Positions 48,991 through 60,030 of a DNA stretch of 64,000 nt are shown here, piece after piece. The translations under genes and the position numbers were made by a program. Each line of letters starts with the position of its first letter. Positions within the stretch are counted from its first letter, which is position 1. Where the stretch lies: the NCBI GenBank assembly GCA_032207245.1, contig CM063510.1, forward strand, positions 46,049,864 to 46,113,863, given 5' to 3'. The DNA is from Pardosa pseudoannulata (lineage: Eukaryota; Arthropoda; Arachnida; Araneae; Lycosidae). A model generated the notes under the pieces. It worked only from the letters and a program-made list of their open reading frames with translations, searched no databases and was not told the origin of the DNA.

Positions 48991-50580
48991 GTAATTCTTT
49001 CCTACATAAAGTAATGATAAACTATTTAATCTTAGTTGGCCTAATGTGGATCTTAATTTTTTTTTTATTCTGGCCATTACTGAGAGCTTGCTTTTACCAC
49101 TTGCATTGCTTGTTGGAATGAATAAATAAATTCTCAGTATTATATTTAAGTTAGAGATTGTTGCAATAATATTATTTTTCTGAATAAAGAACCACATGGG
49201 TACAGGCGAAAGCCTTTATTGACATGCAGAGTGACGGCTTGATAAGCGCGAGGCTCGATCGTATTTACACACATCGACACTAATGCATAAGCACGAGAAT
49301 GCTCGTCCACACTTGTCGACTTTATCAATCAACGATTCGGCATAATTTGCATACGATTCAGCAGTAATTAAGAATATCACGTTTTTCTGTTAAATAAAAA
49401 TTAAAATTAAAAACCCAATTTTCGGTCCCCAAAAATTACGGGCCCTAGGCGCGTGCCTAAGTTGCCTAGGCCTTAATCCGACCCTGATTACAAGAAAACG
49501 CAAATTAAGACAATAATAAAAGTCATTAAAACTGAAACACAGTAACTACTACACTCAACAAAGAATAAAATTCATTAACGTTTGTGCCAAAATAATTTAA
49601 AGTAATCTGTTAACATATTGTTTTTTCCCTTTACATAGAAAACTTTTTCTTCGTGATGAATTTTTATTTATTTACCTGTTCAAATCCGTCACTATCCCAC
49701 TTTCAGTATATATGAGTGCTTTTGAAAAGTCATGAATATGAGCGTAGTTCCCTTCCACAGTAGTTACATACTCCTCAGAAATTTCATTATTGTCGGAAAA
49801 AATTTAACTTTTCATTGTTGTCTCTGAAGAGAAAATAGGAAACATTCAAACCCGCTTTCTCTTTGTATAAATCGTTACCAATTTTGAGATATTATGCGCG
49901 GCTAACATTAGAATGCAGACTTGTCACGTGATATGTACTCTCTTCTTTGTTTTCTTCAGTTTCACTATCAACTATTGCTATTACAGTGCGCGAACTTACG
50001 AATCCCACATTTTAAAAAAATTTTAAAATGGCCTCAGGACACTTCAGATTGTGAATGGAAAGGATGCGGGTAGCTATAAATTCTAGTTTTAAGGGGAAAA
50101 TTTCAGAGACGCAAAAATTCTTTGTGAGTATGTCTACATGACAGAGAAAATAAAAGAAAAGTTATTTGGTGAATAACTCTTATTAGCGAGCGTATCGAAT
50201 TATATTGAACTCTACTGTAGAGGGGCGTTCACTATTCAGAGTGGATAACACAAACAACCCTATATTACGGAACTGGAAATTACAAAAATGTCCGTTAATT
50301 AGAAGTGTCTGTTATTCGGGAATATAATGAATATACCATTGTATTACAGTAACACTTTCACGAATCGAAATAGTTTACCTAAACTGCTTTGTTAAAAAAT
50401 ATCAATCTAAGAACCATTATAATTAATATTGATAGATATAGCAATAACTTTATGGCAATAGCTATACTGATCAATATAAGGTTTTCAAGCAGTAGGTCTA
50501 GGAAACTTGTACAGTTTAAGAGGCTGTTTTGTGTACGCATTTCCAGTTCCTAGAGCAGGGATGGACAAACTTTTTCGGCC
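48991..50580. repeat. 1.6-kb tandem duplication, copy 2
   Basis: It starts within hAT-1 sequence (cataaagtaatgataaact at 49004) and runs into the complete hAT-2 element. The first ~500 bp differ from copy 1 at many sites. The stretch 49700-50550 is almost identical to 48113-48960. Confidence 0.9.
48997..49197 (-). pseudogene. Duplicated hAT-1 transposase C-terminal remnant
   Basis: The minus strand reads ATISNLNIILRIYLFIPT, NASGKSKLSVMARIKKKLRS and LGQLRLNSLSLLYVGK, the same hAT dimerisation region as at 47330-47570 but with a longer open frame. The frame then crosses the duplication junction into hAT-2 terminal repeat sequence (to 48790), making a chance chimeric 135-codon frame. Confidence 0.65.
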
Positions 50581-51038
50581 GCCGTTCAAAAATCGAAAGA
50601 AAATAAATTTGGTGGGCCAAGATAAATTTTCCTAAAATTTTAAAAAGAATATTCAAGTACCTAACGGTTTAAATACGTTAATGAGATGAATGAAATTGCG
50701 ATTTCATTTCTAAAAGTTCCTTATACTGAGGTTCGAAGTGAGATGTACTGATTTTAAGGAACGATGCTAAATGCTCATCTGTCAGTCTACTTCTGAAATT
50801 ATTCTTTCTAAGGTTCAAAGTTGAAAACACTTGTTCACATATAAGAAGCAAATATACCGCTGATCTTCTGGGCGTGAGATAATAAATTTGGAATATAATA
50901 TTTAAGCAAAGTAGAAAAGGAGATGGATATATAATGTATAAATATATATTTCTCTTAATTTGCCTCGGAACGGCACTTTAAAATTCTATCCTAGGGCCGG
51001 ATAAAACCTTCCGGCAGGCGGTAGTTTGCCCATCCCTG
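50556..51038 (-). mobile_element. hAT transposon, internally deleted (hAT-2)
   Basis: The ends are cagggatggacaaact at the left and, on the minus strand, cagggatgggcaaact at the right. A perfect 8-bp target duplication tcctagag lies at 50548-50555 and 51039-51046. Total length is 483 bp. It contains part of a transposase C-terminus on the minus strand. Confidence 0.92.
50680..50865 (-). pseudogene. hAT transposase C-terminal fragment in hAT-2
   Basis: An open stretch of about 60 codons on the minus strand reads YLLLICEQVFSTLNLRKNNF then RSRLTDEHLASFLKIS. 'CEQ.FS....K...RSRLTDEHL...L.I.' is the typical C-terminus of hAT transposases of the group co-opted in ZBED/GTF2IRD2-type genes. Everything upstream of it is deleted. 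Confidence 0.75.
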
Positions 51039-51046
51039 TCCTAGAG

Positions 51047-52665
51047 CATAAAAAACATACTGTAATACTTACTAAACCGAATTTTACTTATGGCTTGTAA
51101 TAATAGCTGAGAAGTAACATTTATACCTTCAATATGTTTAAGCTTTTAAATGACTGAATTGAAACTTCACATAAATGTGACATACTTTTCTAAATAAAAC
51201 CTTTAAAATTTGAGAAATAAATGTTTGGCTAATAAATATTAATTCCCTGGCTAACAATACTGGAGTGAATTAAAAAGGTGTTGAAATATATATTCAAATA
51301 AGTTTATAAACCTGCATCACTTTTGCTTCCTCTAAGGATTATTTTTGCTTATCTTTCGTTGTTTTAGCATTGAAAATGAGTTTTACGGAAATTAGACACA
51401 TTCTACACTATTGATAGTATCATTTTAAAACGTATTATCATAAATATATTATTTTTGGATATAGGTGGACAGTTTAAGATTAAGGAAGCTTATATTATTC
51501 AAATTAATCTTGTTTCCGACCCAATGCTTTTGTTTACGAGTATTACATTTGTGAAGAATGAAAACTTTTCCTTTATACCTTCCAGCGATAAAATCCCTAT
51601 TTTTTTACCTACAAGGTATTATTCCTCGTTGATAACTGAATATTATCATCAAATTCCTGTTCATAACACCTATAATCAGTCACCTGAGAGAGTAATCACA
51701 TGTGTATGCAAACCTTCTGCGCTTACATCTCTTATCTTCCTACAAAAAAGACAATCAAACACCAATCTTGATATTTCCTGTTTTTCTTTTGTGTTTTTTT
51801 CCTCTCGCAGGTGGGAGTGTTCAAATCCGACGACATCAACAATAGTTATTTTTAGATGTCGCCCGAAACAAAGTTGTTCATTTCTGTTTCGTTTACTTTT
51901 GAAGGTTGACTTTTAAAGTTTTGTAGTCTATTTAAAGAGTCCAAAACAAAAGGGGTTAGGCGTCTTTTAATGCATACTAATTGTAATTCACGAATAGGCA
52001 ATGATAGATCGGTTGCTGGATATTTATGATCATGTACCACTGCCATATGATTCCTAAGCAAAACAATGTTGCCGATATTTGATGTTTTAAATAGATATAC
52101 TTTTTTCGTAAATTTTCTTCCTCTCTGAAATAATTTACTATGTATCAATCTGAGACAATCCTTATAATTACGTCTTTAGGCAGTAACCATTTCAGTAAGT
52201 GAACTGAAACTAATGGTTTTTAAGGTTGAAAGAAATAAGTAGAATAAGAGCTTAGATGAAAAGTTGTTACAATGGAGACTTGACAAGAGACTACAAGAGA
52301 CTTGGAGAACACGCGAATTCTTGGAAGAAAATTGTTGAGAAAGGAAAACATTTTATTATTTGTTTAAGTTATAAATGGTATATTTTTTTTTTACAATACA
52401 CAAGCAGGGGTATCTGTGCTTTGCTAAGGTGATTTTCTCTATATTAATATTAGTTAAAGCATGGTTATTTTTGCTTTTCGTGTATCAGTGTGAAAAGCAT
52501 TATCAACGTAAACAAAGTCGAGGAAAAATTACCTATATGAGCTATGTGAGTGGTGTAATTGAATTTTATTTTTTATGGAGATATTTAAGGTTTTAAATTT
52601 GAATAATTTGAAAAATATGGATCTATGTCATTACACTAGTTTTATATTTTTATATAAAACTAGTA
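51047..52665. other. AT-rich DNA with one exon-like spot
   Basis: A good polypyrimidine tract and acceptor (tgtttttttcctctcgcag) ends at 51810. The following codons stay open for 14 residues (VGVFKSDDINNSYF) to a TAG. It could be a terminal exon of a host gene, but equally chance. At 52395-52435 a short sequence recalls the hairpin end of family H copy 590-1620. Confidence 0.25.
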
Positions 52666-53569
52666 CAGGAGACTCCGCTTAATGTGATCGCGGTTAATGT
52701 TATCAATCGCTTATTGTTATCGAAATCACTTGGTCCCGATTTTCTCCATTCATTTGTATGTTAAATTATCGCTTTATGTGATCGTTACATCGGTTAATGT
52801 TACCATTTTTCGAACCTCATTTTAACTGGCAAAGAAATATTCACAATGTATTCAGAAGGAACCCAAATTTTTCTTTCCCTTCGCTGTTATTTAAATTTCC
52901 GAGAATTCTCCTTCCACCTAGGGAAACGGGGATGAACAAAGGAGTGGGAAATTACAAGTTCCTGCTCTTTTCAGAAATATGCTCATCCTGCTGGTAGTCA
53001 ATGGTTGTCAGATAAGTAAAAGGCAACACACTCTTAACAGAACTGACAAGGAGAGTATTCACATTTTATGCCTTGCTCGCTTACATGCAGCTTGTCGATG
53101 TGGAAGCCAGAACGTGAAATGATTTAACATTAAAACAAAAGATCGAAATTTTAAATCGTTATGACAGGTTACTGAAAATGAGTCAGCGCAATGCTGCAGG
53201 GCAGTTAAACATTTCTCAGCCTCTGAATTGCATTGAAAGTGTTGAAACGTGGAGTACAACACCACTCCGATGATTTTAAAAAACATTACGGTTACAAACA
53301 ATTTATCAATGAGTTTCTTAGAAAAAATTATAGGCAGTCAACAATTGACCAATTTTTTAATTATATATACAATTCTTATGTTTTAAAAGATAATATACAG
53401 TACATAAATATAAGGTGAGATTTTTCATTTTATTTTGAAATTTAGTACATGAATATTAAAGGGGGAGGGATAAATTTATCTAATTTTGCATATCGTTTAT
53501 TGTTATCAATCTCTTATTGTTATCAAAATTATGGTGTCCCAAACTGATAACATTAAGCGGAGTCCACTG
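52666..53569 (+). mobile_element. pogo/Tigger-like deletion derivative (family T1, copy 3)
   Basis: The ends are caggagactccgcttaatg and, on the minus strand, cagtggactccgcttaatg, with TA at 52664-52665 and 53570-53571. It has no SINE at the site where copy 1 carries one. 904 bp. Confidence 0.88.
53098..53352 (+). pseudogene. Tigger-like transposase relic in T1 copy 3
   Basis: It contains the N-terminal DNA-binding start (frame-shifted near 53112), then LKMSQRNAAGQLNIS, a helix-turn-helix segment lost from copies 1 and 2. After a deletion, the C-terminal tail follows (FINEFLRKNYRQSTIDQFF). This shows that the three copies carry different internal deletions of one parental transposase. Confidence 0.65.
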
Positions 53570-53879
53570 TAATTTTATGTAAACTTATTTTTATGTTAAG
53601 TTCATAGTAAATTGTGTTCATTTTTATCATCAACTAATTTTCTGTCAAATTAGACTTACACCACTTTCAAAGAAAACGACTCATATCTTTGTACATACGA
53701 TTGTTTTTTGTTTCTTATCAAATTTAGTTATATGATTAAACAAAAAGTATTGAAAATATGCTATGATAAATCTTATTGTCAGATAAATTATTGTTTGTTA
53801 AATTAAGAATTAGTTAGCATTTTTTTTTCTCGCTGAAAAACGTAAACATAACACTCTTATGTAGCGCTATTAGATATTG

Positions 53880-53965
53880 GCCGGCACTGTTAATATCTTA
53901 TATTGTCTTATCATGTAATATGATAAGGTGAAAGGTTTTAATATCGACTGTACTCATTTGGCGGT
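53880..53965 (-). mobile_element. Fragment of hairpin-ended repeat (family H)
   Basis: 'tgtcttatcatgtaatatga', 'aggttttaatatcgac' and 'catttggcggt' match the 42990-43060 part of the better copy. Confidence 0.55.
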
Positions 53966-54002
53966 GAAAAGCACTTTTTAGTGCTCTTCATAATATAGGG
54001 AT

Positions 54003-54098
54003 AATGTACCAGCAGACTTCTCTGAAAAGTTGGTCCATTCGATGAACAAAGGATTAGAAGCTGTTATAGCAGCCAAAGGATATCACACAAAGTATTAA
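54003..54098 (+). pseudogene. Tc1-like transposase C-terminal fragment
   Basis: Thirty-one codons and a stop: the product contains KLVHSMNKGLEAVIAAKGYH and ends TKY. 'L..SM...(L/C)..VI.AKG.HTKY' followed by a stop is the C-terminal end of Tc1-family transposases. The DDE core lies upstream in intact elements and is missing here. A TA-flanked terminus follows at 54334-54368. Confidence 0.75.
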
Positions 54099-54333
54099 AT
54101 GCTTCTGTTTAAAATTTAAAAATTATTTTTTGTTACCCTGGATAAATGTCCAAGTTTTTTTTTTCCCTGTCGAAAGTAATATTATCATAATGTTCTTTAA
54201 ATTTATAATTTATGTTTATGTGCTACTGAAATTAAAACTTAAAACAACTTGTTTGATTTATTTTTAAATTTTTTTAAATTTCATTTTAGTTCAAAAGCAT
54301 AATGTAATGCAAAATTATTAAACGATGAAATCA

Positions 54334-54368
54334 TGTAACCTTACTGTCCAACCTTTTTTGGTTCACTG
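54334..54368 (-). repeat. Terminal inverted repeat of the Tc1-like element
   Basis: On the minus strand it begins cagtgaaccaaaaaagg, with TA at 54369-54370. The 5' partner was not found. Confidence 0.55.
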
Positions 54369-54548
54369 TACGTAAAGGAAACCTTAACTTTGTAACTTTA
54401 AAGATACTTTTTGATCACCCATGAATGCATTTTGACTAGTTTCGCCGCGAAGTCTGAACTTACGTATGTATCTAGCATAAATTAAATTAAATTAACCGTA
54501 AAATGTTTAATTTTTAAATGCAAGATACCACAAAATAAGAAATTTTAA

Positions 54549-54591
54549 ATCAAGAACCACAATCTGGTATCACCAGATTGTGGTTCTTGAT
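54549..54591. repeat. Perfect 20-bp palindromic arms with 3-nt loop
   Basis: atcaagaaccacaatctggt at 54549-54568, atc, then its exact complement at 54572-54591. No mismatch. Confidence 0.95.
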
Positions 54592-55472
54592 CTTGGAAAC
54601 ACCGTTAAGTTGAGAAACGAAACTATACCTTGGAGGAAATGTGCAAATGATAATTCTGCTGTCACATCATACAATCAAAACATAACGTGTGCAGGCAATG
54701 ATGCCAAATAAATATCTATTATTCGTGTGGTGATGTTTTTAAAAAATAATTTACATTTTTATAAGAATTGGTGAATATTGATAGCCATTGACCGTCTGGA
54801 GGACAGGGTCAAAACACTGATCTATGACAGCACGAACATGCAATGAGCTAACCGATGCGGTAGCGCAGAACTTGGTGGTCAAAAGTGACAACGTTCATTG
54901 GTTCGTGAAACCTGAAATTTTGATTTAAATTACAAATTCAAGTACCAGTTTGCATGCTACTCTCACTCACAATTTTAGAAATAATGAAAATGTTCATTAA
55001 TTTCTCTCTGCATGCCACTGCATATAAAAGAATTCTATTTATAACTTTACATTTTATCCCGTAATGAACTTATTGATTGGTAATCATTTTTTATCTTTCC
55101 TATCTTTTATATCTCGTGCTAGATTAAACCACTCTTAGACGATAGGGATCTTATAACTGGAGGGCAAGGTCCAGGTTACAACTGTTTTCCTACAGATTTG
55201 TAGTGACTTTACTGTTTACCTTTAGTTTACGAAGTCTTTTATTAAACAAGTTCTGTTCTCTTGATGATATTTAAATTATTCTTAATATGTAACTGTTTAT
55301 GTTTTAATTCCTGAAGATTGATTATTAATTCTTCCAGTATTAATGTATAAGGAAATATATTTTTTGAATCTTAAAATAATTTAAAAATGGTATTAATTAT
55401 ACTATTTTACTCTTATTGTAGAAGTTGTCTACAAATGATGAGAGGAGATGCTCGGGAAATTGTGACAAGGCG

Positions 55473-55642
55473 GTTTGGTTTGCTTAGGAGCGCTATGGAC
55501 TACTGTTTTCTACAAGAAGGTTAATGAGACCGGGACCTACTGCTTAAAGTCGATTCTGAACAGCTACGAACATCCATGCAGTAGCAGGATTCGAACACAG
55601 GTACCGAAAAGCAGCGCTCTACCTTTCGGCCATCGCTCATGT
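55473..55642 (-). mobile_element. tRNA-derived SINE, family A
   Basis: Minus-strand copy with 'ttaggagcgctatggactac', 'gagaccgggacctactgctt', 'cagctacgaacatccatgca' and 'ctttcggccatcgctca'. The region corresponding to the B box is shortened. Confidence 0.8.
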
Positions 55643-57097
55643 GACAAGAAAACAGAGTGTTGCAAGAAGTGTGACATCACATACTTTGAATATATCAATT
55701 TGAATGAACTTTGAAGTTATTTTAAAATTACCAAAATTTGAAAGTAATTTTTCATTAGGGGGAGGGGGGAAACAATTTGCATATGATTTTTAATCGCTTT
55801 TTTCAATTTGACTTGTGTGTTAGTTGATATATTGAAATAATTTTTAACTACTCACAGACTAGCTACAGATCTGAAATTTTGCACATAGGTTCAATACCGG
55901 TGACAATACACTATTCAATCATAAAGATCAGATTGAAGAGAAAAAATAAAATCAGTTTGGTAAATGAAAAAAACTGTTAAGCGTACTTGGAATCCCAATT
56001 ATAGAGATTTTAAACTAGTATCGCCCTCTATATACGAGCGACATAACTAAAAACTTAAACAACATTTTTACTTTTTAGTGAAATTTTTATGGTATTTTTG
56101 TTAAATAAAAGAGGTTTTTTTTTAAAAAAAATACTTTCTTTACATAGATTATGCCTTGTTGTGTTTCAGTTTTTTTTTTAAATGAAAAACGTTATTTCAT
56201 TATTTTATTATTTTCTCAAACCTTGTATTTCAGTACATTGTAATAATTAACTGAGTAGTTTTCTTGATAATTACATATATTTAAAACTAAAATATATTTT
56301 ACCTATAAAAATAAGTTTAAAAGTGTGGTTAGTTGTATTTCAGTAATTTCTTTATAAATATATCATAAATTTTTATTTATCTTGTGTTTCAGAACATTTT
56401 AATAATTGATCCGGGTTGTTTTCTTACTAATCATGTATGTTAAATGCAAAATTTATTTTAAGATATTTTATAACATACTTTTTACTTATTCTCAATAAAT
56501 CGAACTTCTTAAATCTCAAATATCTTACATGATCCAGATAAGTTTAAGTTAACTAGAACTCACTGTAATTTTTTGCTAGAAGTAACTTCTGTTCCTCTAA
56601 TATTTACTAGAATTATCCACTACTTTTTGTTGTTATGAATATGTTTTGTTAATGAATAAACATTATTATCGTCCAGAATATCCGTCAATGCATCAATAGA
56701 AGAGAGACGTTGGGTGTTCAAACCTCTCCCATGAACCAATAGATTGAAACATGTTCTTAAATTTTTAATTTCTAATATGAAAATATCTTGATTTGTATTA
56801 TATTTTGACACTTCTATTATATTTTTGTTAAATTATAACATAATACGCAGTTTCAATGTACCATAATTTGACAAAATGATAGACGTGTTACATGCAAAAT
56901 GTGATCTCTCGTTGTCCTTTGCTTTAAAACCCCATCCCTTAGAAAACTGGGTTCTCCCTTACATTATATTGCAAACGTTCGTGGAAATATCGACATGGTA
57001 GTACAGTTTACACAGGTTATGTCTTTAGAACTAATATAGAAAGCGAGATTTTTCTACATATCTTTTTGAATGGTAGATTTAATACTTTCTGCGTAAC
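55643..57097. other. AT-rich DNA, no gene seen
   Basis: Nothing recognised. Confidence 0.4.
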
Positions 57098-57169
57098 TCC
57101 CATGTGGTCTAGTGGTTAGGATTCCTGGCTTTCACCCAGGCGGCCCGGGTTCGATTCCCGGCATGGGAA
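57098..57169 (+). tRNA. tRNA-Glu (anticodon TTC)
   Basis: 72 nt with a complete cloverleaf. Acceptor tcccatg pairs with catggga, with discriminator A at 57169. The D-arm region is tggtctagtggtta. The anticodon stem cctgg/ccagg encloses the loop ctttcac (anticodon ttc). The T arm ccggg/cccgg encloses ttcgatt. Internal A and B boxes for RNA polymerase III are intact and there is no intron. There is no T-run terminator directly after it: only 4 nt (gaaa) separate it from the tRNA-Gln gene, so the two are probably transcribed together. Decayed copies of the pair lie at 60500-63490. Confidence 0.96.
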
Positions 57170-57173
57170 GAAA

Positions 57174-57245
57174 GGTTCCATGGTGTAATGGTTAGCACTC
57201 TGGACTTTGAATCCAGCGATCCGAGTTCAAATCTCGGTGGAACCT
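57174..57245 (+). tRNA. tRNA-Gln (anticodon TTG)
   Basis: 72 nt with a complete cloverleaf. Acceptor ggttcca pairs with tggaacc, with discriminator T at 57245. The D-arm region is tggtgtaatggtta. The anticodon stem ctgga/tccag encloses the loop ctttgaa (anticodon ttg). The T arm ccgag/ctcgg encloses ttcaaat. No intron. The first T runs (tctttt at 57246-57251, then tttttt from 57255) would end transcription of both this gene and the upstream tRNA-Glu. Confidence 0.96.
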
Positions 57246-57260
57246 TCTTTTGGCTTTTTT
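57246..57260 (+). terminator. RNA polymerase III T-run terminator
   Basis: The sequence tcttttggctttttt contains a 4-T and a 6-T run just downstream of tRNA-Gln. No such run exists between the two tRNA genes. Confidence 0.75.
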
Positions 57261-59563
57261 CTTCTTTTTTTTTTATTAAGATATGGATTTTACGGTTTCG
57301 CTACATTCCTGGTTGTTGAGAGAAATTAATGTTCGGTTAAATTAGTATTCTTTAATTTTAATCAAATATTTCGACTTAATCATAAATTTTCATCAGTTAC
57401 GATGCTGTTAAAAGTCAGTGTGCAGAATTTAGAAAGTAAATTTTTCGTGAACATGAAAAAATACATATTAATAAATTACTTAAAATGAGCTTGCATTATC
57501 AGTTTAAACTTTGATTTCTAGTTTTAATAAAAATAGAATTTTTTTTTCTCTTCTGATTTAGCATTTTATTGTTATACTATATTCCAGGTTCTTAAGAGAA
57601 TCTATCCATTTATATTTAATATTCTTTAGGCTGAATGCAATATTATGCCTTAAAGATAACTCTTCATTGGTGATGGCCGAATGGGTAATTGGCCAGTTAC
57701 CGATGCTTTTCGTTATCGAAATTCTTGGGTCAAACCAAACTTAGTTATGGTGACGTTAAAAGGATTATTCTCTGTGTACAGTTTATTCTGTATGTACAGT
57801 CAATTTTTTTTAAAACCGAGTCATAAAAATAGCATTCGGGTAAAGCAATATGTTATTCAGATTCAGATTCATCGTTTATACCAAACTCGTGATTAACTGT
57901 TCTACAATTCTGTCAAGGCCGTGGGCAAAAGAGGGGATTTAAGGGACCGATTCCCATCCGAAATTCTTAAAGACCGGAGAGAAAATGGACCATGTATATG
58001 GTGTGACGACTTCAATGTTCTTTAGTGAAGAAGTAGCGTGAAGAAGGATTACAATCACAATAGAATTGGAAATCACTTTTATTTTCTATGTTAAATACTA
58101 GTTATATATACAAGGATTCTAATCTCCCAAAACAAGTTGAAAAGTAAGGGAATGGTTCTTGCATAACATTTCCATGACGATCACAGTCGGGAAAAAAAGA
58201 TTAAATAATCTCACAAAACGGGGAGGCTCATCCAGGGTGAATAATACAATATACCCCACGTTCGGTATCCGAGACCCTGTCTTTCTTTATGTGAGAGGAG
58301 TTTATGAGTCTTCCAAACGAAATCACAAAAATGCTGGCTCCAGCGAACAAGTGGAAAAAGCCTCCACGAGGTCAAACCACCTCCGTAAAAGAAATCTCGA
58401 AAAGCCCCGAGTCTCACAGGATCTCAGAGGAAGATTTTTCAACAGAACTACTCGGGCCAAGCTTTTAGTTCTGGTGTAACTAATAATGGTATTGATTCAG
58501 GCTATGAATATTCTGTTGGCTTAACATTAAAAAATTCTAGGCTTTTTATACCTGGGGATCAGTTACGGTTCTGCCAACCGTTTTTTGGTCAGTTACCATT
58601 CCAGTTACCTGAGAACTCCATCTAAGGTTTTAGCTAGTTTTTTTAGCTGAATTCTCATTCGTTGGCTATCCCGATTCTGGAATCTCGTTTCAATTCTCTG
58701 GGCTCATTACCGCAACCGATCAGGGGCGTGACGCCTATTCAACAAAACTGTCAACATCCCAGACACGACGTCGCCACGCTATTGTCGACAGGGTCAAAAC
58801 AGGAGCCTCCCGATCAGCTGATTTCGTCCGTTAGTTCTGGACAAAGGGGGAGGGTCTTCATCTGTTTAGCTGGGCCTAAATAACAGTGTGCTTAGAACAG
58901 TGACATTAAGTTAAACAGTAGATACAAATTACATTCGAAATGTAAGAGCAGATTGACCAGCCCTTTTGATAACTCGTCAAAATATTGTCACACAGTTGGA
59001 AAAAACTGTAAAAACTTTTAGCCGAAATTTTTAAAAAGAGCATATTTTACAACATACAGGCAAAAACTTGAACATTTTCATTTTCTTTCAAAATTTTTCT
59101 TTTTCTTTGGTTATACTTCTGTTTATAAAATTAGAATTCAATATCACTTTATATAGTTTGTATCCTTTAAGTGTTAATTTTACTGTTAAATTCATTGTGT
59201 AATTACTACTTTACTCATTTAAGGGTATAAATTTGTTCATTATATTTTCTTAATTATTTTGATATTTTAAAATCACAATGGACTATGATAATCATTAGGA
59301 GTATACATACATAAATAAACCAGTAATTTTATTTAAGTATCATTCAGAAAAAACAATGTCTCCCTTCGAATATAATTTCTGGCTACGGCCCTGAATTCTG
59401 TAGTGGTAAATTGCTAATTCACATCTATTGAAGATAGTGAGATTAATCTCTTTAACTATAATGAATCTAAAGTTGTTTAAATTTTATAACTTTAACCTGA
59501 TATGCGCCAGTAATAATTTTACAGTATAGACATATTTTGAAACTGGGAAATAAGTCTATAAAT

Positions 59564-59567
<4 letters not shown>
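57261..59567. other. Intergenic; SINE scrap and an unclassified GC-richer block
   Basis: 57670-57735 looks like the head of a family A SINE (gatggccgaatgggtaattg). 57960-58900 is less AT-rich, with TTTATTTT near 58079 (a minus-strand AATAAA) and several 60-105-codon frames on both strands. It resembles family X blocks in character only. I recognise no protein domain in it. Confidence 0.3.

Positions 59568-59621
<54 letters not shown>
59568..59621. repeat. (GT)n(AT)n microsatellite
   Basis: GT repeats at 59568-59587 followed by AT repeats to 59621. Confidence 0.95.
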
Positions 59622-59624
<3 letters not shown>

Positions 59625-59956
59625 AGGTCTAAAAAAGGGGTAGTTGGAAATTACGTGAGTAAAAACGATTCTAAAAAGGGAACTCTTTTATAATAATAAA
59701 ATAAATGAAAAAGACCCACGCTCGCTTAAGCTTTCAGGATCATCCGGTCAGGCGGAAGCATTTTGAAAGAATTTGATGAGCTTGCAAACAGATAAGTTTC
59801 AGAGAGCGCGTGGACATGAAGCGGTCAACAACACTCTACGCGTATCTTCAACGAAAAAGTGAAAATGGCGCAAGTTTTACTTTAACGATGGTTTAATAAA
59901 CTTAATATTATCAAGAAGACTGTTTTCCATTCGCCTTAATTCTGGATCACGACATG

Positions 59957-59957
<1 letters not shown>
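59622..59957. other. Unclassified block between two microsatellites
   Basis: A 336-bp segment of ordinary complexity with (GT)(AT) on the left and (AT) on the right. It does not match family M. No coding. Confidence 0.4.

Positions 59958-60028
<71 letters not shown>
59958..60028. repeat. (AT)n microsatellite
   Basis: About 35 AT dinucleotides. Confidence 0.95.

Positions 60029-60030
<2 letters not shown>

Noticed and set aside
48790..49197. 135-codon minus-strand frame as a gene
   Set aside because: It is a chance fusion of the hAT-1 transposase tail with hAT-2 end sequence across the duplication junction.
51455..51916. 153-codon plus-strand frame
   Set aside because: It begins with a non-ATG codon, reads straight through a polypyrimidine acceptor-like tract and matches nothing known.
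58159..58479. 106-codon frame with an overlapping minus-strand frame
   Set aside because: Both strands are open at once and neither product resembles a known family. It probably reflects the GC-richer composition.
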